From positions 1-39,155 of the forward strand of contig JAISMW010000019.1 in the NCBI GenBank assembly GCA_031276545.1: DNA of 39,155 bases, in the 5' to 3' direction. Positions 24,766-32,390 of the stretch are shown here, in pieces (position 1 is the first letter of the stretch; every line of letters starts with the position of its first letter). A model generated the notes under the pieces. It had not been told where the DNA came from, did no database searches, and was given only the letters and a program-made list of their open reading frames with translations. This stretch comes from Tannerellaceae bacterium (GTDB lineage Bacteria > Bacteroidota > Bacteroidia > Bacteroidales > Tannerellaceae). Position numbers and translations under genes: made by a program.

Positions 24766-25608
24766 CTATTCCCCGCCGGGAATAATTCCTTTCTCTTGCA
24801 AATATTCCGCCATTTCCTGCTGTATGGTATATGCCGCCCGGCGGGCTGCTTCTGCAAAATTCGCATCACTGCCGGCATAAATAATGGCACGCGAAGAGTT
24901 TACCAGCAGTCCGCATTCCGCATTCATCCCGTAGCGGGCTACTTCTTTCAGGCTTCCTCCCTGGGCGCCTACTCCCGGCACCAGCAGGAAGTGGCGGGGC
25001 GCATGGTTCCGTATATCCTCCAGCATCTTTCCCCGGGTGGCGCCGGCCACGTACATCATCTGTTCGTCGGTAGCCCATTCCTGCGACTTTTTCAATACCT
25101 TCTCGAACAGGCGTTCGCCGTCCGCACATTCCGTCATCTGGAAATCGTGCGAGCCTTTGTTGGACGTCAGCGCCAGCAGAACGACCCAGCTTTCCGGATA
25201 GAGGAGAAACGGCTTCACGCTGTCTTCTCCCATATACGGGGCTACGGTCACGGCGTCCACCTTCAGATGATCGAAGAAGGAGCGGGCATACATTTCGGAG
25301 GTGTTTCCGATATCGCCGCGCTTGGCGTCGGCTATGATGAACTGGTCGGGATATTGTTCCCTGAGGTAGTTCACCGTCTTTTCGAAAGAGAGCAGCCCCC
25401 GGCTTCCCCGACATTCATAGAAAGCCAGATTCGGTTTGTAGGCCACACAGTAGGCGGCCGTGGCGTCGATAATTGCTTTGTTGAAAGCAAACAGAGGATC
25501 CTCTTCCGCCAGCAGGCAGGGAGGTATCTTTTGGATATCGGTATCCAGGCCGATGCACAGGAAAGACTGTTTCCGGCAGATATGCTCAAATAATTGCTGT
25601 TTGGTCAT
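24766..25608 (-). CDS. pyrF: Orotidine 5'-phosphate decarboxylase PyrF
   Basis: 280 aa from the ATG at 25608; the preceding codon is GTG and less likely. It is the longer (type 2) PyrF form. Features are [14 protein letters not shown], the catalytic [22 protein letters not shown] and [11 protein letters not shown] for phosphate binding. It converts OMP to UMP in pyrimidine synthesis. It lies 12 nt after prfA and forms a purM-prfA-pyrF operon. Confidence 0.97.
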   Translation of the reverse strand: MTKQQLFEHICRKQSFLCIGLDTDIQKIPPCLLAEEDPLFAFNKAIIDATAAYCVAYKPNLAFYECRGSRGLLSFEKTVNYLREQYPDQFIIADAKRGDIGNTSEMYARSFFDHLKVDAVTVAPYMGEDSVKPFLLYPESWVVLLALTSNKGSHDFQMTECADGERLFEKVLKKSQEWATDEQMMYVAGATRGKMLEDIRNHAPRHFLLVPGVGAQGGSLKEVARYGMNAECGLLVNSSRAIIYAGSDANFAEAARRAAYTIQQEMAEYLQEKGIIPGGE

Positions 25609-25620
25609 CACATCGTTTTT

Positions 25621-26706
25621 TTAGAGTTCCGACTCTTTCAGCCGTTCCGCGTTTTCGGCTACAGTCAGGTGGTCGATGCAATCCTGTATGTCGCCGTCCA
25701 TAAAGGCCGAAAGATTATAAATGGTATAGTTAATCCGGTGGTCGGTGATGCGTCCCTGCGGATAGTTGTAGGTACGTATCTTGGCGGAACGGTCGCCCGA
25801 AGAAACCATCGTTTTCCGCTTGGAAGCTATTTCGTCGAGGTATTTCCCGTATTCCATGTTGTAGATGCGGGTGCGGAGTTCCGTCAGCGCTTTGGCTTTG
25901 TTTTTCAACTGCGATTTCTCGTCCTGACACTGCACCGTGATACCGGTGGGAATATGTACCAGACGAATCGCGGAGTAGGTGGTATTCACCGACTGTCCGC
26001 CATGCCCGGAGGCGCAGAAGATGTCTGTCCGTATATCCGATTCTTTGATTTCCACATCGAACTCTTCCGCTTCGGGAAGTACGGCTACCGTAGCCGCCGA
26101 GGTATGCACCCGTCCCTGCGTTTCCGTCTGCGGGATGCGCTGCACGCGGTGTACGCCCGATTCATACTTCAGGATGCCGTAGACTCCTTCTCCCTCCACG
26201 GAAAAGATGATTTCCTTGAAGCCGCCGACAGTCCCTTCCGTATAGCCGGTGACGTCCACCTTCCAGCCTTTGTTCTCGCAGTATTTGGCATACATGCGGT
26301 AGAGGTCTCCGGCAAAGAGGGCTGCTTCGTCGCCCCCCGTTCCGCCGCGTATTTCCACGATGGCATTCCTGCCGTCTTGCGGGTCGGCAGGCGCCAGCAG
26401 CAGCTTGATTTCCTCTTCCAGTTCGGGGATGCGTGCCGTGCAGGCCTCCAGCTCTTCGCGTGCCATTTCCCGCATTTCCGCGTCCTGTTCCGTTTCGAGC
26501 AGGGACTTTGCCTCGTCTATCCCGTTCAGCATTTGTATATATAAGGTACGTGCCGCGATGATTTTTTCCAGCTCGCGGTACTCTTTGTTCAGCTTTACAA
26601 ACCGCTTCATATCCCGGGCAACGGCCGGGTCGGTAATCAGCGTGCCCACTTCTTCAAAACGGCTCACCAGTCCGTCCAGTCTGTTTAATAAACTGCTTTC
26701 CGCCAT
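25621..26706 (-). CDS. prfA: Peptide chain release factor 1
   Basis: 361 aa. It has an N-terminal helical domain, the stop-codon recognition loop as IPQTETQGRVHTSAATV (PxT type, reading UAA/UAG), and the catalytic GGQ in FCASGHGGQSVNTTYSA. The SSGDRSAKIRTYNYPQGRIT segment near the end is typical. It releases finished proteins at ribosomal stop codons. It starts 9 nt after purM. Confidence 0.98.
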   Translation of the reverse strand: MAESSLLNRLDGLVSRFEEVGTLITDPAVARDMKRFVKLNKEYRELEKIIAARTLYIQMLNGIDEAKSLLETEQDAEMREMAREELEACTARIPELEEEIKLLLAPADPQDGRNAIVEIRGGTGGDEAALFAGDLYRMYAKYCENKGWKVDVTGYTEGTVGGFKEIIFSVEGEGVYGILKYESGVHRVQRIPQTETQGRVHTSAATVAVLPEAEEFDVEIKESDIRTDIFCASGHGGQSVNTTYSAIRLVHIPTGITVQCQDEKSQLKNKAKALTELRTRIYNMEYGKYLDEIASKRKTMVSSGDRSAKIRTYNYPQGRITDHRINYTIYNLSAFMDGDIQDCIDHLTVAENAERLKESEL

Positions 26707-26715
26707 CTCTCCGGT

Positions 26716-27882
26716 TCAAAAGATAAAGCGCCCTTTTTCGCTTTCGATAATTAATTCGTTTCTCTCCGCTTCTTCCACAAAGCCCGTTATCCCGGCGTCT
26801 ATGCCGAAGCTTTGGCTGATGTCGATTATTTCGCCGGCGTTTCGGGGCGAAGTATATATCTCCATACGGTGTCCCATATTGAATACCCTGTACATCTCTT
26901 TCCAGTCCGTACCGCTTTGTTCCTGAATAATCCGGAAGAGGGGCGGGATGGGGAAGAGATTGTTTTTTACAATCCGTTTATTCTTTACGAAATGCATCAC
27001 CTTGGTCTGTGCGCCGCCCGAACAGTGCACCATGCCGTGAATCGCCGGGCGAAGCCTGTCCAACACCGCCTTTATCACCGGTGCATAGGTGCGCGTGGGC
27101 GAAAGTACCAGTTTGCCGGCATCCGTCCCCAGACCTTCCACCGGATCGGTCAGGCCGAAACTGCCCGAATAGACCAGTCCGGCGGGAACAGCTGCATCGT
27201 AACTCTCCGGATAGCGCTCTGCCAGATAGTGCGCAAATACATCATGCCGAGCAGAGGTCAGCCCGTTGCTCCCTATCCCGCTGTTGTACGACGTTTCGTA
27301 CGTAGCCTGTCCCGACGAAGCCAGACCGACAATGACGTCGCCTCCCCGGATACGGCCGTTGTCTATCACCTCCGAACGCTTCATCCGGCAGGTCACCGTA
27401 CTGTCTACAATCACGGTACGCACCAGGTCGCCCACGTCGGCCGTTTCTCCACCGGTAGCGTAGCAGCCGACGCCGGCTTCGCGCAGGCGTGACAGCACTT
27501 CTTCCGTACCCTCGATAAGGGCGGAAATCACTTCGCCGGGAATCAGCAGTTTGTTGCGTCCGATGGTAGAAGAAACCAGTATGCCGTCCGTGGCGCCGAC
27601 GCAAAGCAGGTCGTCGATATTCATAATCACGGCATCCTGCGCTATGCCTTTCCACACGGACAGGTCGCCCGTTTCCTTCCAGTACAGATAAGCCAGCGAC
27701 GACTTGGTGCCGGCTCCGTCGGCGTGCATGATGTTGCAGTAGGCCGGGTCGCCTCCCAGTATGTCGGGGATAATCTTGCAGAAAGCCTGGGGAAACAGTC
27801 CCTTGTCGATATTCCGGATAGCGCTGTGCACATCTTCTTTCGAGGCGGATACGCCGCGGAGATTGTAGCGGGGGTCACTCAT
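26716..27882 (-). CDS. purM: Phosphoribosylformylglycinamidine cyclo-ligase (AIR synthase)
   Basis: 388 aa from the ATG at 27882 (MSDPRYNLRGVSAS). Upstream in-frame codons cover the promoter and are rejected. Conserved features are CNIMHADGAGTKSSLAYLY (substrate/ATP loop), AVIMNIDDLLCVGATDG, and GCYATGGETADVGDLV. It makes aminoimidazole ribotide in purine synthesis. It belongs to the longer PurM form common in Bacteroidetes. It is the first gene of the purM-prfA-pyrF operon. Confidence 0.95.
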   Translation of the reverse strand: MSDPRYNLRGVSASKEDVHSAIRNIDKGLFPQAFCKIIPDILGGDPAYCNIMHADGAGTKSSLAYLYWKETGDLSVWKGIAQDAVIMNIDDLLCVGATDGILVSSTIGRNKLLIPGEVISALIEGTEEVLSRLREAGVGCYATGGETADVGDLVRTVIVDSTVTCRMKRSEVIDNGRIRGGDVIVGLASSGQATYETSYNSGIGSNGLTSARHDVFAHYLAERYPESYDAAVPAGLVYSGSFGLTDPVEGLGTDAGKLVLSPTRTYAPVIKAVLDRLRPAIHGMVHCSGGAQTKVMHFVKNKRIVKNNLFPIPPLFRIIQEQSGTDWKEMYRVFNMGHRMEIYTSPRNAGEIIDISQSFGIDAGITGFVEEAERNELIIESEKGRFIF

Positions 27883-27907
27883 TATATATATGTGTCTTGT
27901 TTGCCGG

Positions 27908-27915
27908 CAAAGGTA
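27908..27915 (-). promoter_or_regulatory. Bacteroidetes -7 element TACCTTTG for purM
   Basis: Minus-strand TACCTTTG lies 25 nt upstream of the purM ATG. A clear -33 TTTG was not found. It sits directly after the terminator of the upstream propeller genes. Confidence 0.6.
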
Positions 27916-27918
27916 ACA

Positions 27919-27972
27919 CAAAAAAGCAGACTTGCGTGCAGCAGAGCCGCTGCCCCTGCTGCCTGCAAGTCT
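27919..27972 (-). terminator. Intrinsic terminator after the propeller lipoprotein genes
   Basis: On the minus strand AGACTTGC (27972-27965), an inner GCAGCAG/CTGCTGC pair, and GCAAGTCT (27935-27928) form a strong stem. It is followed by GCTTTTTTG, a U-tract. It sits 21 nt after the stop at 27993 and just before the purM promoter. Confidence 0.8.
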
Positions 27973-27992
27973 TCATCTCTGTTTTAGTACGG

Positions 27993-29171
27993 CTACTGTT
28001 TCTTATGCTTTATCAGCATGATCACCGGGTTGGATTCTTCGTCCAGCGTGGCGGCTATTTCTTTCAGGCGGCCTTGCAGTTGGCCTTTTTCGTAGGCTTC
28101 GACAAGTTCGTGGGCTTCCAGTATTTGTCTTGTCGGGATTTCGTTGTTGACAGGCCATGACTTCAAAAATGCTTTTTCTTCATTTGCATAATCATCGTTG
28201 TACACAGTATATCTGAAGATGGCCTTTTCCTGTTTGTCGTACAGTAAATCGGTACCCGGAAATCCTGCACTAAGATCCTTTTTTACTGCTTCCATAAAAT
28301 AGTAACGGTCGGTGAAGAGGCTTACAAAAAGAAATACTTCAGGGGTCATGGTTTGAATGGAAGGGATTCTTGCAATAAACGGTTTCATCGTACGGTCCTG
28401 TGAGTACAGATACAATGTATCGGACGAAATCTCTATCAGTATCCAGTCATGAAAGTTAGGGACTAAGCGATAATTGGTAGAAGGTGCGTAAGTATAAATC
28501 AAACCGGTTGTTTCATCTTTTTCAAGCGTCACCATGGTTGTTTTCTTTTCTTTAAATGGAATTTGAATCTCTCCGCTAATACTGCCATCCCGTTTGGATA
28601 CGACCATAAATGTCGGTCCGACTTGCATCGAATCAGTGCGGTAATTATCATTATACGATTCATAACAAATTAAATGCTCCCTGTCGAATTCGTGGAATTC
28701 TCCATATCTGCTACCATCTTTTTTGTGCGGAAGGTTTCGCTTAAAATTTCCCTCCATATCATACACCATTATTTTTTTTGAGAAATAATCGTTGACAAGT
28801 ATTTCACTCTCATTTTCATCCAGAACAATCCCGGAAATATAGGAGTATTCTTCACCTCCCTGCCCCAGACGGTTGATCTTCCTTAAAGCTTTTCCGCTTC
28901 TGTCAAAGATAAAAATATCTCCGTCGTCAACACGATTTATTACGATTATGTATTCCTCACCCACATCCTGCAGAAGCCCCTGGGTAATAAATTCGTCCGT
29001 CGTCTCCAGCGGAACATATTCCACATCCATAAAATCCTGAAGAATCAGTTCCTTTTTCGGATAACTTGCCGTTACATCTACGGTGATAAGCTCATCCGTT
29101 GATTGTTTGCTTTCTTCGCATCCTGTCATTACATACAGGATTGTTGCTAACATTGTAATTGATTTTTTCAT
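27993..29171 (-). CDS. Six-bladed beta-propeller lipoprotein (BF3164-type), copy 1
   Basis: 392 aa. Lipoprotein signal MKKSITMLATILYVMTGC, with Cys18 lipidated. The body shows propeller-like repeats (EEYIIVINRVDDGDIFIFDR; ILVNDYFSKKIMVYDMEGNF; EYVPLETTDE) as in BF3164/6-bladed propeller lipoproteins of Bacteroidales. The ligand and role are unknown. The gene immediately upstream (29202-30369) is a close paralogue. The last about 110 bp of the two genes are identical, including 6 bp past the stop codons. Confidence 0.82.
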   Translation of the reverse strand: MKKSITMLATILYVMTGCEESKQSTDELITVDVTASYPKKELILQDFMDVEYVPLETTDEFITQGLLQDVGEEYIIVINRVDDGDIFIFDRSGKALRKINRLGQGGEEYSYISGIVLDENESEILVNDYFSKKIMVYDMEGNFKRNLPHKKDGSRYGEFHEFDREHLICYESYNDNYRTDSMQVGPTFMVVSKRDGSISGEIQIPFKEKKTTMVTLEKDETTGLIYTYAPSTNYRLVPNFHDWILIEISSDTLYLYSQDRTMKPFIARIPSIQTMTPEVFLFVSLFTDRYYFMEAVKKDLSAGFPGTDLLYDKQEKAIFRYTVYNDDYANEEKAFLKSWPVNNEIPTRQILEAHELVEAYEKGQLQGRLKEIAATLDEESNPVIMLIKHKKQ

Positions 29172-29201
29172 CGCTTTATTATTTTTAAAAAGTTTGTACG
29201 G

Positions 29202-30356
29202 CTACTGTTTCTTATGCTTTATCAGCATGATCACCGGGTTGGATTCTTCGTCCAGCGTGGCGGCTATTTCTTTCAGGCGGCCTTGCAGTTGGCCTTTTTC
29301 GTAGGCTTCGACGAGGTCGGGGGCTTCCAGAATTTGTCTTGTCGGGATTTCGTTGTTGACAGGCCTTGACTTCAGGAAGGCTTTTTCTCCGTTGGTATAG
29401 TCGCTGTTGTATACCGTATATCGGAAGATGGCCTTTTCCTGTTTGTCGTACAGTAAATCGGTACCCGGAAATCCTGCACTAAGATCTTTCTTTACTGCTT
29501 CCATAAAGTAGTAGCGGTCGGTGAAAAGACTGACAAACAGGAATACTTCCGGATTCATGGACTGAACGGACGGCGTTCTTACGATAAACGGTTTCATCGT
29601 ACGGTCGGGCGAATACCGGTAGAGCGTATCGGACGAAAGTTCGGCCAGGATCCAGTCGTTAAAGCAGGGAACCAGGTCATGACCGGTGGACGGTGCGTAG
29701 ATATATCTCATACCGGTCTTTTCATCTACGCTTGCCACCACCGAGGATGTTTTTTTCTCTTTGTACGGCACCCGAATCTCGTCGACCACACTGCCATCCT
29801 TTTTGGATATAACCGTATACGGCGGTACAGCATTCGAGGTGTCACGCCGGAAATTATCATTGTAAAAAATCAAATGCTCACGCCCCAGTTCGTAGAACAT
29901 GCCGTATATGCAGCCATCTTTGTGACGGAGGCTCCGTTTGAAATTTCCTTCCAGGTCGTAGACCATAATTTTTTTCGTGAAATAGTCGTTGACAAAGATT
30001 TCCTTCCCGTCTTCATCCAGCCTGGCCCATAAAATATGCGCATACTCTTCACCGCCCTGCCCCAGACGGTTGATCTTTCTTAAGGCCTTCCCGCTTCTGT
30101 CGAAGATAAAGATATCCCCGTCGTTAGCCCCGTTTCTTACCAGGATAAATTCCTCACCCACATCCTGCAGAAGCCCCTGGGTGATAAACTCGTCCGTCGT
30201 CTCCAGCGGGACATATTCCACATCCATAAAGTCCTGGAGGATTAATTCTTTCTTGGGATACGTTGCCGTTACATCGACGGTGATAAAGCCGTCTGCCGGC
30301 TGTTTGTTTTCTCCGCATCCTGCCATTATGAACAGGATGGCGGCTGAGATGGTCAT
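29202..30356 (-). CDS. Six-bladed beta-propeller lipoprotein (BF3164-type), copy 2, start frameshifted
   Basis: 384 aa in the open frame from the ATG at 30356, beginning MTISAAILFIMAGC with no positive n-region. The expected signal starts at 30369 (ATGAAAAAATTTAATGACC), but the A6 run puts that ATG in another frame. Five A's would give MKNLMTISAAILFIMAGC, comparable with copy 1. The rest matches copy 1 closely. Either the short signal works, or the gene is switched off by homopolymer slippage. The 5' flank is the divergent region shared with the ABC operon. Confidence 0.75.
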   Translation of the reverse strand: MTISAAILFIMAGCGENKQPADGFITVDVTATYPKKELILQDFMDVEYVPLETTDEFITQGLLQDVGEEFILVRNGANDGDIFIFDRSGKALRKINRLGQGGEEYAHILWARLDEDGKEIFVNDYFTKKIMVYDLEGNFKRSLRHKDGCIYGMFYELGREHLIFYNDNFRRDTSNAVPPYTVISKKDGSVVDEIRVPYKEKKTSSVVASVDEKTGMRYIYAPSTGHDLVPCFNDWILAELSSDTLYRYSPDRTMKPFIVRTPSVQSMNPEVFLFVSLFTDRYYFMEAVKKDLSAGFPGTDLLYDKQEKAIFRYTVYNSDYTNGEKAFLKSRPVNNEIPTRQILEAPDLVEAYEKGQLQGRLKEIAATLDEESNPVIMLIKHKKQ

Positions 30357-30503
30357 TAAATTTTTTCATGGTTTTATTATTGAATTTAAAAAGTCAGCGT
30401 ATTATTCCGTATTTATTTCCGTCCCTCTGCGGTAAGGGTTCGGACGACGACAATGATACGGATTATATTTTGAATTTCCGGCTGGAATTATGGATAAAAT
30501 GCA

Positions 30504-30598
30504 GGGGGGGCTGAAACGAAGTTTGACGTTAGTCAAAGGAAGGATTCCGGTATCTTGTTTGCTACGACATCCTGAAGGGAAGTCTCGGACGCCCCCCC
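30504..30598. repeat. Inverted repeat of G- and C-runs flanking a palindrome
   Basis: GGGGGGGC (30504-30511) can pair with GCCCCCCC (30591-30598). Between them is the palindrome TTTGAC-GTTA-GTCAAA (30522-30537), which could be an operator. They lie in the 412-bp divergent region 30357-30768, upstream of the sigma-54-type site. Confidence 0.35.
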
Positions 30599-30612
30599 GC
30601 GCCGTCGCGGAG

Positions 30613-30650
30613 TGTCAAAAAATTGGACAGTGGTGTCAAAAAATTGGACA
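30613..30650 (+). promoter_or_regulatory. Two palindromic upstream activator-like sites, 21 bp apart
   Basis: TGTCAAAAAATTGGACA occurs at 30613-30629 and again at 30634-30650. Each is a dyad of the form TGTCnAAnnnTTnGACA. The 21-bp spacing puts both on the same face of the helix. They centre at about -111 and -90 from the predicted start of the sigma-54-type promoter, as expected for enhancer-binding-protein sites. Confidence 0.7.
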
Positions 30651-30705
30651 GTCGAGAGGAGGGGCGCTTTGCTTATTGTGCTGAATGATAGGGGGAGTGT
30701 TTCTT

Positions 30706-30721
30706 TGGCACGTTATTTGAA
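30706..30721 (+). promoter_or_regulatory. Sigma-54-type (-24/-12) promoter
   Basis: TGGCACGTTATTTGAA matches TGGCACGNNNNTTGCW except for A in place of C at the -12 element. The predicted start is near 30731, leaving about 37 nt before the ATG at 30769. It faces the ABC operon. Confidence 0.7.
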
Positions 30722-30768
30722 TGGGTTTAGGCGGTTAGGATTTATTCATCTATTAAAACTGTATTCTT

Positions 30769-31449
30769 ATGATTAAAATTGATGGCTTAAGTAAGTTTTT
30801 CCGCACGGAAGAGGTGGAAACGATTGCATTGAACAAGGTGTCTATGGAGGTGAATGACGGGGAGTTTGTGGCCGTCATGGGACCGTCGGGCTGCGGGAAG
30901 TCTACGTTGCTGAATATCCTCGGATTGCTCGACAATCCTTCGGAGGGGAATTACTTCCTGGGTGAACACGAGGTGGGGCACCTCAAGGAACGGGACCGGA
31001 CGCAGGTGAGGAAGGGGAATATCGGCTTTGTGTTCCAGAGCTTCAACTTGATTGACGAACTCAATGTCTACGAAAATGTGGAGCTGCCGCTCACGTATCT
31101 CAAGGTAAAGCCTGCGGAACGGAAGGAGAGGGTGAACGAGATCCTCAAGCGTATGAGCATCAGTCACCGGGCTAAGCATTTCCCGCAGCAGCTTTCCGGT
31201 GGGCAGCAGCAGAGGGTGGCTATCGCGCGGGCGGTGGTGTCGTCGCCGGGGCTTATCCTGGCGGATGAACCGACGGGTAATCTGGACAGCAAGAATGGGC
31301 TGGAGGTGATGCAACTGCTCACGGAACTGAACAAGGAGGGTACGACCATCATCATGGTGACGCACTCGCGGCATGATGCTACGTTTGCTCATCGGGTGGT
31401 GAACCTCTTTGACGGCAGCATTATTTCTTCGGTCAGCGAATATGTTTGA
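30769..31449 (+). CDS. ABC transporter ATPase, MacB/LolD-type
   Basis: 226 aa. Walker A is GPSGCGKST (residues 38-46), with Q-loop [10 protein letters not shown], signature [14 protein letters not shown], Walker [14 protein letters not shown] and switch His in VTHSRHDA. This is the subclass that pairs with FtsX/MacB permeases in mechanotransmission export, envelope stress or lipoprotein handling. It is the first gene of a plus-strand operon under a sigma-54-type promoter and is followed after 12 nt by the HU-like gene. Confidence 0.96.
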   Translation: MIKIDGLSKFFRTEEVETIALNKVSMEVNDGEFVAVMGPSGCGKSTLLNILGLLDNPSEGNYFLGEHEVGHLKERDRTQVRKGNIGFVFQSFNLIDELNVYENVELPLTYLKVKPAERKERVNEILKRMSISHRAKHFPQQLSGGQQQRVAIARAVVSSPGLILADEPTGNLDSKNGLEVMQLLTELNKEGTTIIMVTHSRHDATFAHRVVNLFDGSIISSVSEYV

Positions 31450-31461
31450 TGTCCGGCGGTG

Positions 31462-32208
31462 ATGGCGAAGCTTGCTTTCTGGAAGATATGGCTCAGGCCG
31501 AACCTCCTGAATGGTCAGGATGGGAATGGTCTGATGGCCAATGTGTCCACCCTCCGCCGAACGATGAAGAACGAGGATCTTGCCCGGCGTATCGTGGAAT
31601 CCCGCAGCGAACTGCATTACGAAACTATCCTTTCTGTCTTGGGGCAGCGCGACGCCGCGGTGGAGGAGTTTCTGATGAAGGGTGCTGCGGTGCAGGACGG
31701 CAACGTCCGACTCGTGCCCCGTGTGACCGGCGTATGGAGCGATCCCGATCAGGCTTTCGATCCCGGCGTGCATAAGGTCACCGTCGACGCCCTGCCGACG
31801 GCCTCGCTGCTCCGTACCCTGGCCGAGAGGGTGGGCGTGGAGGTGCTGGGACGTAAGGCCGACGGAGGGGCTACCATCGGCCTGGTGACGGACGTTGGCT
31901 CCGGACGGCACGACGGCTTTATTACTTCCGGGGGAGATATCGTCATCGACGGAAGGCTCATTAAAATAGCTCCCCCGGAGCCTCCGTGCGGCGTTTTCTT
32001 CGTCGACGCCGACGGAGAGGCCATCCCCCTCGACCGTCCCATAGCGATGAATAATCCCCGGAAGATCATCTGCGCCGTGCCCGCCGCCGTGAAGCAGGGT
32101 GTTTATACGCTCCGAATCCTGACGCGGTATCCCAACGGCGGCGGAAGGCTGATGAAAGAACCCCGCATCCTGGAATACGGGCTACCGCTGCACGAGGGGG
32201 TTCCCTAA
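31462..32208 (+). CDS. HU-like N-terminal domain plus DUF4469-type protein
   Basis: 248 aa from the ATG at 31462; the codon before is GTG. Residues about 5-95 (FWKIWLRPNLL; MKNEDLARRIVESRSELHYE; EEFLMKGAAVQDGNVRLVPRV) match the IHF/HU-like DNA-binding domain found at the N-terminus of Bacteroidales DUF4469 proteins. About 115-245 (IDGRLIKIAPPEPPCGVFFVD; GVYTLRILTRYP) match the C-terminal DUF4469/Ig-like part. No signal peptide is present. These proteins are usually encoded alone. Here it sits between the ATPase and the first permease, 12 nt from the former, so it is probably cotranscribed. Its role is unknown. Confidence 0.7.
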   Translation: MAKLAFWKIWLRPNLLNGQDGNGLMANVSTLRRTMKNEDLARRIVESRSELHYETILSVLGQRDAAVEEFLMKGAAVQDGNVRLVPRVTGVWSDPDQAFDPGVHKVTVDALPTASLLRTLAERVGVEVLGRKADGGATIGLVTDVGSGRHDGFITSGGDIVIDGRLIKIAPPEPPCGVFFVDADGEAIPLDRPIAMNNPRKIICAVPAAVKQGVYTLRILTRYPNGGGRLMKEPRILEYGLPLHEGVP

Positions 32209-32218
32209 TGCGTATCGT

Positions 32219-32305
32219 CAGTACGGGTTTACGGACGACATCAGTACGGGTTTACGGACGACGTCAGTACGGGTTTACGGATGACGTCAGTACGGACGTA
32301 CTGAC
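32219..32305. repeat. Three 23-bp direct repeats ending in a hairpin
   Basis: Units at 32219, 32242 and 32265 each read CAGTACGGGTTTACGG followed by ACGACAT, ACGACGT or ATGACGT. A truncated fourth copy runs into the stem GTCAGTAC (32286-32293) and GTACTGAC (32298-32305), with loop GGAC. It lies between the stop at 32208 and the heptamer spacer. Confidence 0.85.
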
Positions 32306-32324
32306 ATCAGTCACCTCCCCGGCC

Positions 32325-32387
32325 GCTATTCACTATTCACTATTAGTTATTCACTGTCAGTTATTCACTATTAGTTATTCACTAAAA
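32325..32387 (+). repeat. Heptamer-word spacer 1 (9 words)
   Basis: This parses without a slip as GCTATTC ACTATTC, ACTATTA GTTATTC, ACTGTCA GTTATTC, ACTATTA GTTATTC ACTAAAA, ending 3 nt before the permease ATG. All words are in one orientation, unlike spacers 2 and 3. Confidence 0.85.
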
Positions 32388-32390
32388 AAT

